Shown here: positions 41,630-50,888 of the stretch, in pieces | How the letters are laid out: every line of letters begins with the position of its first letter | Position numbering within the stretch: the stretch's first letter is position 1 | Assembly (NCBI RefSeq): GCF_009936375.1 | Contig: NZ_AP022332.1 | Coordinates: 682,001 to 746,000 of the forward strand | Direction: 5' to 3' | DNA from: Methylosinus sp. C49 | GTDB lineage: Bacteria > Pseudomonadota > Alphaproteobacteria > Rhizobiales > Beijerinckiaceae | Length of the DNA stretch: 64,000 bases | The notes under the pieces: model-generated | Database searches by the model: none | What the model was told of the DNA's origin: nothing | What the model saw: only the letters and a program-made list of their open reading frames with translations | Translations under genes and position numbers: made by a program

Positions 41630-44600
41630 ATGGCGAAATCGGGCAAGCCCCAGGACGCGGCTATCGCTGCGCTGTCGGCGGTCGAAGAGGCGTTGAATCT
41701 GGGCTTGGAGCCCACCGCCGAGGCCGCGACGGAAGCGGGCGAGAAAATCGCGTCGCCGGCCGAGGCGGGCGCCAAGCCCGCCGATAAGGCCGAGGGCAAG
41801 AGCCAGGCCAAGACGGCCCCCGGCTTCAACTTCAGCCTCCCCTCCTCGCGACGCCAAGATGCGCGCGACGCCGCGCGGGAGTCTGCGCGCCCGTCGGAAG
41901 GCTCCGTGGTCGCGTCCGGCCGCGCCGCGGCCAAGCCGCAGGTGGCTCCCGCCGGCGCGCCCGCCAATGACGATCGCCAGACCGTCGGCGAGCTGCGCGC
42001 CGCGCTGCAGGTCCGTCCCAACACCGCTATTCTCGGCTATACTTTCCTGTCCATCGCCGCCTGGGCGGTGCTGTGGACCCTCTTCGTCTATTTCAATCAG
42101 GGCGAGATTCTCGACCGCGAGAACGGCTCCTTCCTCGCGCCCAAGCCGGTGCTGACGCTGCTGGCGCTGCTCGCCCCCATCGTCTTTATTTTCGTGACCG
42201 GCGTGATGGCGCGCCGCGCCCATGAGATGAAGCAGGTCGCCAATTCCATGGCGGAAGTGGCGATAAGGCTGATCGAGCCGGAGACCATCGCCACCGAGCA
42301 GATGGTGACGCTGTCGCAGGCCATTCGCCGCGAGGCCGCCTCCATGGGCGACGGCATAGAGCGCGCGCTGGCGCGGGCCAGCGAGCTCGAGATCATCGTG
42401 CGCACCGAGGTCTCGAATCTCGAGCGCTCCTATTCCGAGAATGAGCGCCGCATTCGCGTGCTCATCGACGAGCTGACGCGCGAGCGCGAGGCGATCCTCG
42501 TCAACGCCGACAACGCCCGCACGGCGCTGCTCGGCGCGCGCGAGTCGCTGTCGGCGGAATTGCAGACCAGCTCCTCCCATCTCGCCGAGACGGTGAGCGA
42601 GGCCGGCGGCCGCGTGACCGCCGCTCTCGGCTCCAAGGGGGAGGAGATTCGTCTGGCGCTGGAGCGCGTCGGCGACGGCTTCAACTCCACGCTCTCGACG
42701 CGTGGCGAGGATATGGTGCAGCGTCTCTCCGTCGCCGGGGAGACGATCGCGGTCAGCCTCACTCTGGCCTCGGAGGAGGTCACGCGGCGCTTCTCCGACG
42801 GCATAGCCGAGGCCGATCGCAAGCTTCAGGAGCGCGGCGACGCGCTGGCGACCGATTTCGAATCGCGCGGCGCCTATGTCGTCGATCGGCTCGACTCCAT
42901 CGGCGGCCATCTCGTGCAGGCGGTGGGCGAGCGCGGCGAGAGCTTCGTCGATCGTCTCGCGGAGACCAGCGGGCGCGTCGACGAGGCGATCGAGACGCAT
43001 GGCGGCGCGATCGAGCGTTCGCTGCTGTCGGCTTCTGAAAATCTCGCGACCCAGCTCGCCGAGAAAGTGGCGGCGACCGAATCGGCCTTCCGCACGGCCG
43101 GCGACCGCCTCGCCGAGCTGCTCGAGGAAACGCGCGAGCGCGCCCGCGCCGAGCTGGAGGCGCATGGCGGCGGCCTCAACGAACGTTTCGCGCAGACGCT
43201 CGCCGAAAGCGCCAGCGCCTTCACCGAGCAGGCCGACGCTCTGCACGAGCGTTTCGCCGCCGTGGCCGGCGAGGCAATCGCCGCCATCGCTTCGCATGGC
43301 GATCGCGTCACCGACACGCTCGCCGATCGCCTCGGCGCCTTCGAGGAGAATGTCGTCGTCCAGGGCGGCGAGATCGCCTCGCGCTTCGCCGAGCAGGGCG
43401 AGCGCATCGGCGCGGCGCTGACGCAGGGCGTCGCGGAATTCGAGCAGAGCGTCGCGCAGCGCAGCGCCGAAGCGACGGCGCGCCTCGCCGAAGAGGGCGC
43501 GCGTCTCGGCCAGACGGTGGCCGAAGGACTCATGGCTTTCGAGGAACGTGTGACCGGCCATGGCGACGAGGTCGCGGCGCGTCTCGTTCTGCATGGCGAC
43601 GCCATCGGCTCCGCCGTTGCGGAAGGTCTCGCGGCCTTCGAGGAGCGCGTCACCGGCCATAGCGAGGAAGTGGCGACGCGCCTGCTGACGCGAGGCGACG
43701 AGATCGGCTCCGCCGTGGCCGCCGGCCTCGCCTCTTTCGAGGAGCGCGTCGCGGGCCGCAGCGAGGCGGCGGCGGAGCGTCTTTCGGTCCAGGGCGAGAC
43801 GATCGGCTCTGCGGTGGCGGCGGGTCTCGCGGCCTTCGAGGAACGCGTCCTCGGCCACAGCGAGGAAGTGGCGACGCGTCTCGTCACCCATGGCGATGCG
43901 ATCGGCTCCGCGGTGGCGGAAGGCCTCGCGGCCTTCGAGGAACGCGTCCTCGGCCACAGCGAGGAAGTGGCGACGCGTCTCGTCACCCATGGCGATGCGA
44001 TCGGCTCCGCGGTGGCGGAAGGCCTCGCCGCATTCGAGGAGCGTGTCGCCGGCCGCAGCGAGGATGCGGCCGCGCGTCTTTCGACGCAGGGCGAAACGAT
44101 CGGCGCGGCGTTGGCGGCCAGCCTCGCGGCTTTCGAGGAGCGCGTCACCGGTCAGAGCGAGGATGTCGCGACGCGTCTCTCGGCGCATGGCGACGCCATC
44201 GGGTCGGCGGTGGCGGAAGGCCTCTCCGCCTTCGAGGAACGCGTCATCGGCCATAGCGAGGATGTCGCCAATCGTCTCGTCTCGCATGGCGACGCGATCG
44301 GCGCCGCCGTCACCGAGGGCCTCGCGGCCTTCGAGGAGCGCGTCGCCGGCCAGAGCGAGGATGTCGCGGCGCGGCTCGCAGCTCATGCCGACGCGGTCGG
44401 CGCCGCCGTCAACGAAGGGCTCGCGGCTTTCGAGGAGCGTGTCGCCGGCCAGGGCGCCGCAGCGGCCGAGCGCCTCATCGAGGAAGGCGCGCGCATCGGC
44501 CTCTCCGTGTCGGAGGGCGTCGCCGCTTTCGAGGCGCGCGTGCTCGGCCACAGCGAGGTGGTCGCCGATCGTCTCGTCGCGCAGGGCGATGCGATCGGAG

Positions 44601-47600
44601 CCGCGGTCTCGGAAGGCCTCGCGGCCTTCGAGGAGCGCGTGACCGGCCACAGCGCCGAGGCGACGGAACGTCTCGTCGCTCATGCGGAGCAGATCGGCTC
44701 CACCGTTTCCGGCAGCCTCGCCGTCTTCGAGGAGCGGGTCCTCGGCCAGAGCGAGCAGGCGGCCGAACGTCTGGTCTCCCATGGCGACGCCATCGGGGTC
44801 GCGGTCGCCGACGGCCTCGCCGCCTTCGAGGCGCGCATTCTCGGCCATGGCGAGGATGTGGCGCAGCGCCTCGTCGCCCATGGCGACACGATCAGCGGCA
44901 TCGTCACCGAAGGCCTCGCCAAATTCGAGACGCGCGTTCTCGGCCAGAGCGAGGAGGCCGCCGCGCGGCTCACCGCTCACGGCGACGCCCTCGGCCTCGC
45001 CGTTGCGGAAGGCATCGCCGCTTTCGAGGATCGGCTCTCGCAGCAGCATGAGGCGACGCTGTCCAGCCTCGAGGAGCAGAGCGAGCGCGCCACGACGGCC
45101 GTCGCGGGCGGCCTCGAGGCCTTCCGCGAGGCGGTCGTGCAGCAGAGCGAGGAAACCGCCTCGCGGTTCCTGCAGCAGGGCGAGCGCGTCGGCCAGGCCA
45201 TCGCCGAAGGGCTCGCCTCCTTCGAGGAGCGCATCGCCGGCCGCAGCGACGAGACCGTCCTGCGTCTGGTCGAGCGCGGCGACGAGATCGGCGCCTATCT
45301 CTCCCAGGGCCTCGCGGCCTTCGAGGAGACGGTGGTGCGCCATGGCGACGAGGTGGCGACGCGCGTCACCGAGCATTCGGATCGCATCGCTTCCGTGCTC
45401 TCCGAGCGGCTCACCGCTTTCGAGGAGCAGGTGGTGCGGCAGAGCGGCGATGTCGTCGCCCGCGTCACCGAGCAGGGGGAATGGGTCGACGGCGTGCTGG
45501 TCAATCGGCTGGACGCGCTGGAGGAGGCGACCGCGCAAGTCTCCCGCACGCTCGAGGAGACGCAGAGCCGCGCCGAGCAGGCCTTCACGGTCGGCGGCGC
45601 CGCGCTCGAGGCGGGCCTCGCCGCGAGCGTCGCCGATGTCGCCGCGACTCTCGCCGAGCAATCCGCCTCGCTGCAGGAGCGTTTCGCGGTCACGGCCAGC
45701 GAGGCGGCGCTCGCCATCGCCACGCAGGGCGAGCGCATCGAGGAAGCGCTCGCCGGCCGCATCGCCGCTTTCGAGGCCATGGCGCTCGATCAAGGCGGCG
45801 CGCTGGCCAATGCGCTGACGGCGAGCGGCGAAGGCCTCGCGCGCGACGTCGCCGAGCGCCTCGCCTCTCTCGACGAGACATTGCGCGGCCATTCCGCGCG
45901 TCTCGCGGCGCAGATCGACGAGCATACGCAGCAGCTCGCGGCCGAGCTCACCGAGCGTCTCACAGCGGTCGACTCGGCCATTGTCGAGGAAGGCTCCGCG
46001 CTGGTTTCCGCCATCGCCGCCAATGGCGATGGCTTCACGCGCGAGATCGGCGATCAGCTCGCCGCTTTCGACGAGGCGCTGCGCAATCGCGGCGGCGAGC
46101 TCAGCGCGCAGATCGGTGAGCATTCGCAGCGGCTTTCGGCCGAGCTCTCCGAGCGGCTGGCGGCCGTCGATTCGACGATCGTCAACGAAGGCGCGGCGCT
46201 GGTGGCGGCCATCGCCGCCAATGGCGAGGGCTTCACCCGCGACATAGGCGATCAGCTCGCGGCCTTCGACGAGGCGCTGCGCAATCGCGGCGACGAGCTC
46301 GGCGCCAAGATCGGCGAGCATACCGAGCAGCTCGCGGCCGAGCTCACTCAGCGTCTGACGGCGGTCGACTCGGCCATCGTCAACGAGGGCGCGGCCCTTG
46401 TGGCGGCCATCGCCGCCAATGGCGAGGGCTTCAGCCGCGACGTCGGCGAGCAGCTCGCGGCCTTCGACGAGGCGCTGCGCAATCGCAGCAATCTCATGGC
46501 CGCGCAGATCGGCGAGCACTCCGAGCAGCTCGCGGCGGCGCTCGCCGAGCGGCTCGCGGCGGTCGATACGACGATCATCGACCAGGGCGGCGCGCTGGTC
46601 GCGGCTCTGGCGGCCAGCGGCGACGGCGTCGCCCGCGGCGTGGAGGAGCAGCTCGCCGCTTTCGACGAGCGCCTGCGCCATCACGGCGGCGAGCTCGCCA
46701 CGCAGATCGGCGAGCGCTCGCAGCAGCTCGCTTCGGCGCTGGCCGAGGGACTTTCGGCGGTGGATACGTCGATCGTGGATCGCGGCGGCGCGCTTGTCGC
46801 GGCGCTGGCGGCGAGCGGCGAGGGGGTCACGCGCGGGGTGGAGCAGCAGCTCCTCGCTTTCGACGAGCGCCTGCGCCATCAGGGCGGCCAGATCGCGGCG
46901 CAGATCGGCGAGCATTCGCAGCAGCTCGCGGCGAGTTTGGCCGAGCGTCTGGCCGCGGTGGACGCGGCCATCGTCCAGCAGGGCGGAGCGCTGGCCGATC
47001 GTCTGGCGGAGCGCGCCGACGAGATCGCGGCGCGCATCGGCGATCAGTCGCAGCGCTTGGCGGATGACGTCGGCCAGCGGCTGGCGGCCATAGACAAGAC
47101 GATTTCGGGCGACGGCACCGCGCTGGTCGAATTGCTCGGCGCCCGCGCCGAGGAGATCGCCGCGGTCATGTCGTCGAAGATCGAGAGCTTCGAGACCGTC
47201 TCCAACGCCCGCACGCGGCAGGCGGCGGATCGCATAGATGCGCTGGTCGGGCGCGTCGATTCCGGGCTCGATTCGGCAGGCAAGGCTTTTCAGGACACGC
47301 TCGCCCGCCATGCGGTGGAGGTCGCGCGCGCCATGGGCGAGGGCGGCCGCGAGGTCATTCGCTCGCTGGACGAGAAGGTCAAGGATATCGATGCGGTGCT
47401 GCTCGCCCGCTCGACCCAGCTCACCGAGACGCTCTCCTCCAAAGCGGAGGAGATCAATTCCACGCTCGGCGGCCGCGCGGAGGAGATCGCCGGCACGCTG
47501 GACGGGCGCATCGGCGTCTTCGAGAACAATGTCGTCGGCCGCCTGGACGCGGTCTCCGGCGAGATCGGCGAGCGCAGCCGCGTCGTCGTCGAGACGATCA

Positions 47601-49480
47601 ACGCCCGCATCGAGGAGATCAACGCGACGCTGGCCTCGGCGCGGCGCGATCTCGACACCACTCTGCACGCCCGCACCGGCGATCTCGGCCAGGCGCTCAC
47701 CGAGCGCGTCGGCGAGATCAGCTCGACGCTGGAGCAGCGCCTCACGCAGATCCAGACGACGCTCGGCGATCGCGGCGGCGAGGTGACGCGGGAGCTCGCC
47801 AATGTCGGCGAGCTGGTCGCCCATGCGATCGAGAGCCGCGGCTCCACCATCGTGCAGCATCTCGGCGAGAAGCGCGTCGAGCTGGCGGCGGCGATCGACC
47901 AATCGGCGGAGGAGCTGAAGAAAGCGCTCACCGACGGCGCCGAGGGCTCCGTGCGGGCGCTGCTCGACGTCAATGAGAAGCTCCGCGCCGAGCTGCCCGA
48001 GGTGCTCGACCGGCTGGGCGAGACCAATTCCTCGCTGCAGACGATCATCTCGGCGGCGGGCGGCAATCTCTCCAATCTCGATAAGGAGCTCGGCGGCAAG
48101 CTGCGCGAGTTCCAGGGCGCGATCGAGACGGTCGCGCAGCATATCGCGACAGTGGGCGAGGTCTCGAGCGGCGTGATGCGCGACGCGGGCTCTGTGGTCG
48201 GCGCGATGGAGACGCATCAGCAGAGCCTGACGCAGAGCGCCGAGCGGCTGGCGCAGAGCCAGTCCGAGCTCGACGCGGCGCTCGACGCGCGCCGCCGCTC
48301 GCTGGAAAATCTCGTGCTGCTGGTCGAGGACAAGCGCCGGGATTTCGAGGACACGGTCGCCAATTTCTCCGGCCTCGTGGAGGAGAATTTCCGCCGGGTC
48401 GAGGAGCGCGCGCGCGATGTCGGCGGCTTCATCGCCCAATCGACGCAGGAGACGGCGGAGCTGGTCGACGAGCGCTTCGCCGCCGTGCGCGACGCCGCCT
48501 CGCGCGAGCGTGAGGAGACCGCCGCGGCGCTGCGCGCGGCCTATGATCAGGCCAATGACGAGCTGGCCGAGATATTCGGGCGGGCGACGGAGAAATTCGC
48601 CGCCGCCGCGACCGAGATTCGCGGCATGTCGGCGGAGATTCAGAGCGAGCTGGAGCAGACCCGCGCCGAGCTGCGTCGCGGCGCGCAGGAATTGCCGCGC
48701 GAGACGGCCGAGCAGGCCGCCGCGCTGCGCCGGGTCGTCGGCGAGCAGGTGAAGGCGCTCAATGAGCTGACCGATATCGTCGCGCGCTCGGGCCGCGCCT
48801 ATGACATAGCGGAGACAGTTCCTGCGGCGGCCCCCGCCGCTCCCGCGCGTCGTGGTTTCGAGCCGCAGCCGCAGCCCGCGCCGGCGCCGGTCGCGCCGCC
48901 GCCGCCCGCCCCGCGCGCGCAAGAGCCGAGCTGGACCAGCCGCGCTCCGCGCGAGGAGCCGCAACGCGCCGCGCGGGCGATTCAGGCGCCGCCTCCGCCC
49001 CCGCCGGCTCCTCCGGCGCGGCCCGTCGCCTCAGCGACAGAGGATGGCTGGCTCACGGATCTCTTGGCGCGCGCCTCCCGCGACGAGGCTCCCGCCGCCG
49101 CGCCGCCGCGCGCCAATACGGCGGCCGGCCGCGCCAAGGCCGCCGGCGCTCTGGACAATCTCACCCTCGACATCGCCCGCATGGTCGATCATGCCGCGGT
49201 CGGGGAGTTCTGGGATCGCTTCCAGCGAGGGGAGAAGGGCCTGTTCACCCGCAGGCTCTATACGGCCCAGGGCCACCAGACCTTCGAGGAAATTCGTCGC
49301 CGCTACCGAGTCGATCCCGATTTCCACGCCACGGTCGATCATTATGTTCAGGAGTTCGAGCGACTCGTCGCCGAGACCAGCCGCAATGATCGCGATGGCG
49401 CGCTGACGCGTGGCTATCTCACCTCCGACGCCGGCAAGGTCTACACCATGCTCGGCCATGCGGCGGGCCGTTTCGAGTGA
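41630..49480 (+). CDS. Giant apolipoprotein-like coiled-coil protein, Growth Pole Ring (GPR/RgsE) homologue
   Basis: A 2,616-residue protein. An N-terminal cytoplasmic part (about residues 1-125) precedes two membrane helices (AILGYTFLSIAAWAVLWTLF and LTLLALLAPIVFIFVTGVM). Then comes some 2,250 residues of almost pure helix with repeats of 33 and 66 residues, a Pro-rich linker (residues about 2410-2470) and a folded C-terminal domain (DNLTLDIARMVDHAAVGEFW to the end). This layout matches the Agrobacterium GPR protein, which forms a ring at the growing pole, and RgsE of Sinorhizobium. ATG 41630 follows GGAGAGG. The name rests on architecture recalled from the family, not on an alignment. The opposite strand has a long stop-free frame that is a composition by-product. 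Confidence 0.78.
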   Translation: MAKSGKPQDAAIAALSAVEEALNLGLEPTAEAATEAGEKIASPAEAGAKPADKAEGKSQAKTAPGFNFSLPSSRRQDARDAARESARPSEGSVVASGRAAAKPQVAPAGAPANDDRQTVGELRAALQVRPNTAILGYTFLSIAAWAVLWTLFVYFNQGEILDRENGSFLAPKPVLTLLALLAPIVFIFVTGVMARRAHEMKQVANSMAEVAIRLIEPETIATEQMVTLSQAIRREAASMGDGIERALARASELEIIVRTEVSNLERSYSENERRIRVLIDELTREREAILVNADNARTALLGARESLSAELQTSSSHLAETVSEAGGRVTAALGSKGEEIRLALERVGDGFNSTLSTRGEDMVQRLSVAGETIAVSLTLASEEVTRRFSDGIAEADRKLQERGDALATDFESRGAYVVDRLDSIGGHLVQAVGERGESFVDRLAETSGRVDEAIETHGGAIERSLLSASENLATQLAEKVAATESAFRTAGDRLAELLEETRERARAELEAHGGGLNERFAQTLAESASAFTEQADALHERFAAVAGEAIAAIASHGDRVTDTLADRLGAFEENVVVQGGEIASRFAEQGERIGAALTQGVAEFEQSVAQRSAEATARLAEEGARLGQTVAEGLMAFEERVTGHGDEVAARLVLHGDAIGSAVAEGLAAFEERVTGHSEEVATRLLTRGDEIGSAVAAGLASFEERVAGRSEAAAERLSVQGETIGSAVAAGLAAFEERVLGHSEEVATRLVTHGDAIGSAVAEGLAAFEERVLGHSEEVATRLVTHGDAIGSAVAEGLAAFEERVAGRSEDAAARLSTQGETIGAALAASLAAFEERVTGQSEDVATRLSAHGDAIGSAVAEGLSAFEERVIGHSEDVANRLVSHGDAIGAAVTEGLAAFEERVAGQSEDVAARLAAHADAVGAAVNEGLAAFEERVAGQGAAAAERLIEEGARIGLSVSEGVAAFEARVLGHSEVVADRLVAQGDAIGAAVSEGLAAFEERVTGHSAEATERLVAHAEQIGSTVSGSLAVFEERVLGQSEQAAERLVSHGDAIGVAVADGLAAFEARILGHGEDVAQRLVAHGDTISGIVTEGLAKFETRVLGQSEEAAARLTAHGDALGLAVAEGIAAFEDRLSQQHEATLSSLEEQSERATTAVAGGLEAFREAVVQQSEETASRFLQQGERVGQAIAEGLASFEERIAGRSDETVLRLVERGDEIGAYLSQGLAAFEETVVRHGDEVATRVTEHSDRIASVLSERLTAFEEQVVRQSGDVVARVTEQGEWVDGVLVNRLDALEEATAQVSRTLEETQSRAEQAFTVGGAALEAGLAASVADVAATLAEQSASLQERFAVTASEAALAIATQGERIEEALAGRIAAFEAMALDQGGALANALTASGEGLARDVAERLASLDETLRGHSARLAAQIDEHTQQLAAELTERLTAVDSAIVEEGSALVSAIAANGDGFTREIGDQLAAFDEALRNRGGELSAQIGEHSQRLSAELSERLAAVDSTIVNEGAALVAAIAANGEGFTRDIGDQLAAFDEALRNRGDELGAKIGEHTEQLAAELTQRLTAVDSAIVNEGAALVAAIAANGEGFSRDVGEQLAAFDEALRNRSNLMAAQIGEHSEQLAAALAERLAAVDTTIIDQGGALVAALAASGDGVARGVEEQLAAFDERLRHHGGELATQIGERSQQLASALAEGLSAVDTSIVDRGGALVAALAASGEGVTRGVEQQLLAFDERLRHQGGQIAAQIGEHSQQLAASLAERLAAVDAAIVQQGGALADRLAERADEIAARIGDQSQRLADDVGQRLAAIDKTISGDGTALVELLGARAEEIAAVMSSKIESFETVSNARTRQAADRIDALVGRVDSGLDSAGKAFQDTLARHAVEVARAMGEGGREVIRSLDEKVKDIDAVLLARSTQLTETLSSKAEEINSTLGGRAEEIAGTLDGRIGVFENNVVGRLDAVSGEIGERSRVVVETINARIEEINATLASARRDLDTTLHARTGDLGQALTERVGEISSTLEQRLTQIQTTLGDRGGEVTRELANVGELVAHAIESRGSTIVQHLGEKRVELAAAIDQSAEELKKALTDGAEGSVRALLDVNEKLRAELPEVLDRLGETNSSLQTIISAAGGNLSNLDKELGGKLREFQGAIETVAQHIATVGEVSSGVMRDAGSVVGAMETHQQSLTQSAERLAQSQSELDAALDARRRSLENLVLLVEDKRRDFEDTVANFSGLVEENFRRVEERARDVGGFIAQSTQETAELVDERFAAVRDAASREREETAAALRAAYDQANDELAEIFGRATEKFAAAATEIRGMSAEIQSELEQTRAELRRGAQELPRETAEQAAALRRVVGEQVKALNELTDIVARSGRAYDIAETVPAAAPAAPARRGFEPQPQPAPAPVAPPPPAPRAQEPSWTSRAPREEPQRAARAIQAPPPPPPAPPARPVASATEDGWLTDLLARASRDEAPAAAPPRANTAAGRAKAAGALDNLTLDIARMVDHAAVGEFWDRFQRGEKGLFTRRLYTAQGHQTFEEIRRRYRVDPDFHATVDHYVQEFERLVAETSRNDRDGALTRGYLTSDAGKVYTMLGHAAGRFE
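43340..45440 (+). repeat. About 22 tandem 99-bp (33-residue) repeats
   Basis: The word TTCGAG recurs at 43340, 43439, 43538, 43637, 43736, 43835, 43934, 44033, 44132 and so on to 45419, each 99 bases apart, with only single degenerate copies such as the one at 45122. Each unit codes for a 33-residue helix unit of the type GLAAFEERVxGHSEEVATRL, i.e. three 11-residue turns as in apolipoproteins. The units starting at 43835 and 43934 are identical for over 90 bases. Confidence 0.93.
45869..47060 (+). repeat. About six tandem 198-bp (66-residue) repeats
   Basis: The word TTCGAC occurs at 46067, 46265, 46463, 46661 and 46859, 198 bases apart, with a variant at 45869. Each unit codes for LAAFDEALRNRGGEL, a helix with IGEHSQQLAAELxERLAAVD, and an Ala-rich segment EGAALVAAIAANGEGF. 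The length is twice that of the upstream 33-residue unit, so it may have arisen by pairing of two such units. Confidence 0.88.
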
Positions 49481-49807
49481 CGCTCCCCGTCCAGGCGCCG
49501 CAAAAGCAGGCGCCAGGGCGGGCCATGGCGTCGTGATGGGTAATCTGTAACCTGTAATCCGTGTCCGCTTTCCGCCGGGTCGCCTCGGCGGCCGGACACG
49601 ACGCGTTTTTTTTGTTCCAAATCGACAAAACTTGTCGGTTTGCGTACTCGATTGTGACATTTTCGCCACTCTCGAAAGAGAAAAAGCGCCAAAACCCGGA
49701 TTCTGCTCGAGATCTAGGCAATTGCTTCCCTGTTCCGCTTGAGTGCCTAGGCGCTTTATCGCAACAATCACGACGAGAACGATTCCAGTATCGGGGAGCC
49801 TAAGACT
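49481..49807. other. Intergenic region upstream of the TorF porin gene
   Basis: No gene is supported. Bases 49538-49560 contain three back-to-back similar words (GTAATC, TGTAACC, TGTAATCC). At 49623-49637 is the palindrome CGACAA-AAC-TTGTCG in an AT-rich part, a possible operator, with TTGTCG usable as a -35 box. A T-run at 49608-49615 precedes it. The region presumably carries the porin promoter. Confidence 0.5.
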
Positions 49808-50827
49808 ATGAAATCCGTCCTGTTTGCCGGCGTCGCCGCGCTCGCGCTCTTTGCGAATGGCGCCTATGCGGCCGATGACGCCAAGACCGCCAAGCCCGAG
49901 CCCGCCAAGCCGCTGGTCGCTTGGCCGGAACCGAATCTCGACGTTTTCGACGCCGGCTTCGACTACGCCTATGGCGCGAAATTCATGTCGGACTATATCG
50001 TCCGCGGCATTTCCAACAGCGCCCACCGCCCGGCCGGCAGCGTTTATGAGGAGCTGCGCTACGGCTGGTTCTACACGGGTCTCGCCGCCACCAATGTGAC
50101 GCTGGCCACGAGCCCGCTCGCCGAGATCGACATCACCGCCGGCATCCGCCCCACCTGGGGTCCGCTGACGCTGGACTTCGGCGCGATCTACTACGCCTAT
50201 CCGAGCAACCATCAGCAATGGTTCATCGGCGGCGCGATCCCGGTCACGACGTTCAAGAACTCCTACACCGCCCTCCCCACCACGGCTTTCGACCCGAGCT
50301 ATGTCGAGATCTACTTCAAGCCGAGCTGGGCGGTGAACGACTATCTGACGCTCGGCGGCCAGATCGCCTATGCTCCGAACTGGAACAATTATAGCGCCCA
50401 TGCGCTGTATTCGGAGATCAACGCCAAGCTCGTCCCCTTCGCCAACACCGATTATTCGGGGCTGTCGATCTCGGGCGCCTTCGGCCACTATTACATCGGC
50501 AATTCCAGCCCGGCCTATGGCGGCAGCTATATCGATCCCGACTATGCCTTCCTGGCGACCGGCATTCTCGGCACCAAGGGCTTCAAATTCGCCAGCTACA
50601 ACACTTGGAACGTCGGCGCTTCCTATAATTGGAACGTGGTGACGCTCGACCTGCGCTACTACGACTCCAATCTGACCCGCGCAGGCTGCTTCCTGAACAC
50701 CTCCGACCCGTCGGGCAATTACGTCGCCTCGGTGAACACCATCACCGGCCAGAGTTCGTCGAGCTGGTGCGGCGCGCGCTTCGTCGCCTCGCTGTCGGTC
50801 GATTTCAGCTCGGCGACCTTCAAGTAA
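49808..50827 (+). CDS. TorF-family outer-membrane porin
   Basis: A 339-residue exported beta-barrel protein. The signal peptide spans residues 1-22 (LFAGVAALALFANGAYA). The mature part has AKFMSDYIVRGISNSAHRPA, the signature of the TorF putative porin family, and many short amphipathic strands with aromatic girdle residues up to the final VASLSVDFSSATFK. The start ATG 49808 lies in a gene-free region with a likely operator; a strong terminator follows. The solute it passes is unknown. Confidence 0.85.
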   Translation: MKSVLFAGVAALALFANGAYAADDAKTAKPEPAKPLVAWPEPNLDVFDAGFDYAYGAKFMSDYIVRGISNSAHRPAGSVYEELRYGWFYTGLAATNVTLATSPLAEIDITAGIRPTWGPLTLDFGAIYYAYPSNHQQWFIGGAIPVTTFKNSYTALPTTAFDPSYVEIYFKPSWAVNDYLTLGGQIAYAPNWNNYSAHALYSEINAKLVPFANTDYSGLSISGAFGHYYIGNSSPAYGGSYIDPDYAFLATGILGTKGFKFASYNTWNVGASYNWNVVTLDLRYYDSNLTRAGCFLNTSDPSGNYVASVNTITGQSSSSWCGARFVASLSVDFSSATFK

Positions 50828-50850
50828 GCCCTCGCCGGCTCGCCTCGCGA

Positions 50851-50883
50851 AACGGACCCGCGGCGACGCGGGTCCGTTTTTTT
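50851..50883 (+). terminator. Intrinsic terminator of the TorF porin gene
   Basis: A perfect 12-base stem AACGGACCCGCG / CGCGGGTCCGTT with a GCGA loop, continuing into seven T residues (50877-50883). This is the best rho-independent terminator in the window. It lies 24 bases after the stop and just before the end of the convergent gene. Confidence 0.93.
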
Positions 50884-50888
50884 GTCTG

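Noticed and set aside
43340-47060. Regular repeats considered as a CRISPR array
   Set aside because: The repeats are contiguous 99- and 198-base coding units without spacers and stay in one reading frame.
41516-48964. A 2,482-codon stop-free frame on the minus strand
   Set aside because: It lies antisense to the GPR-like gene. The repeated, GC-rich helix codons leave few stop codons in this frame; there is no membrane segment, motif or ribosome site that supports a protein.
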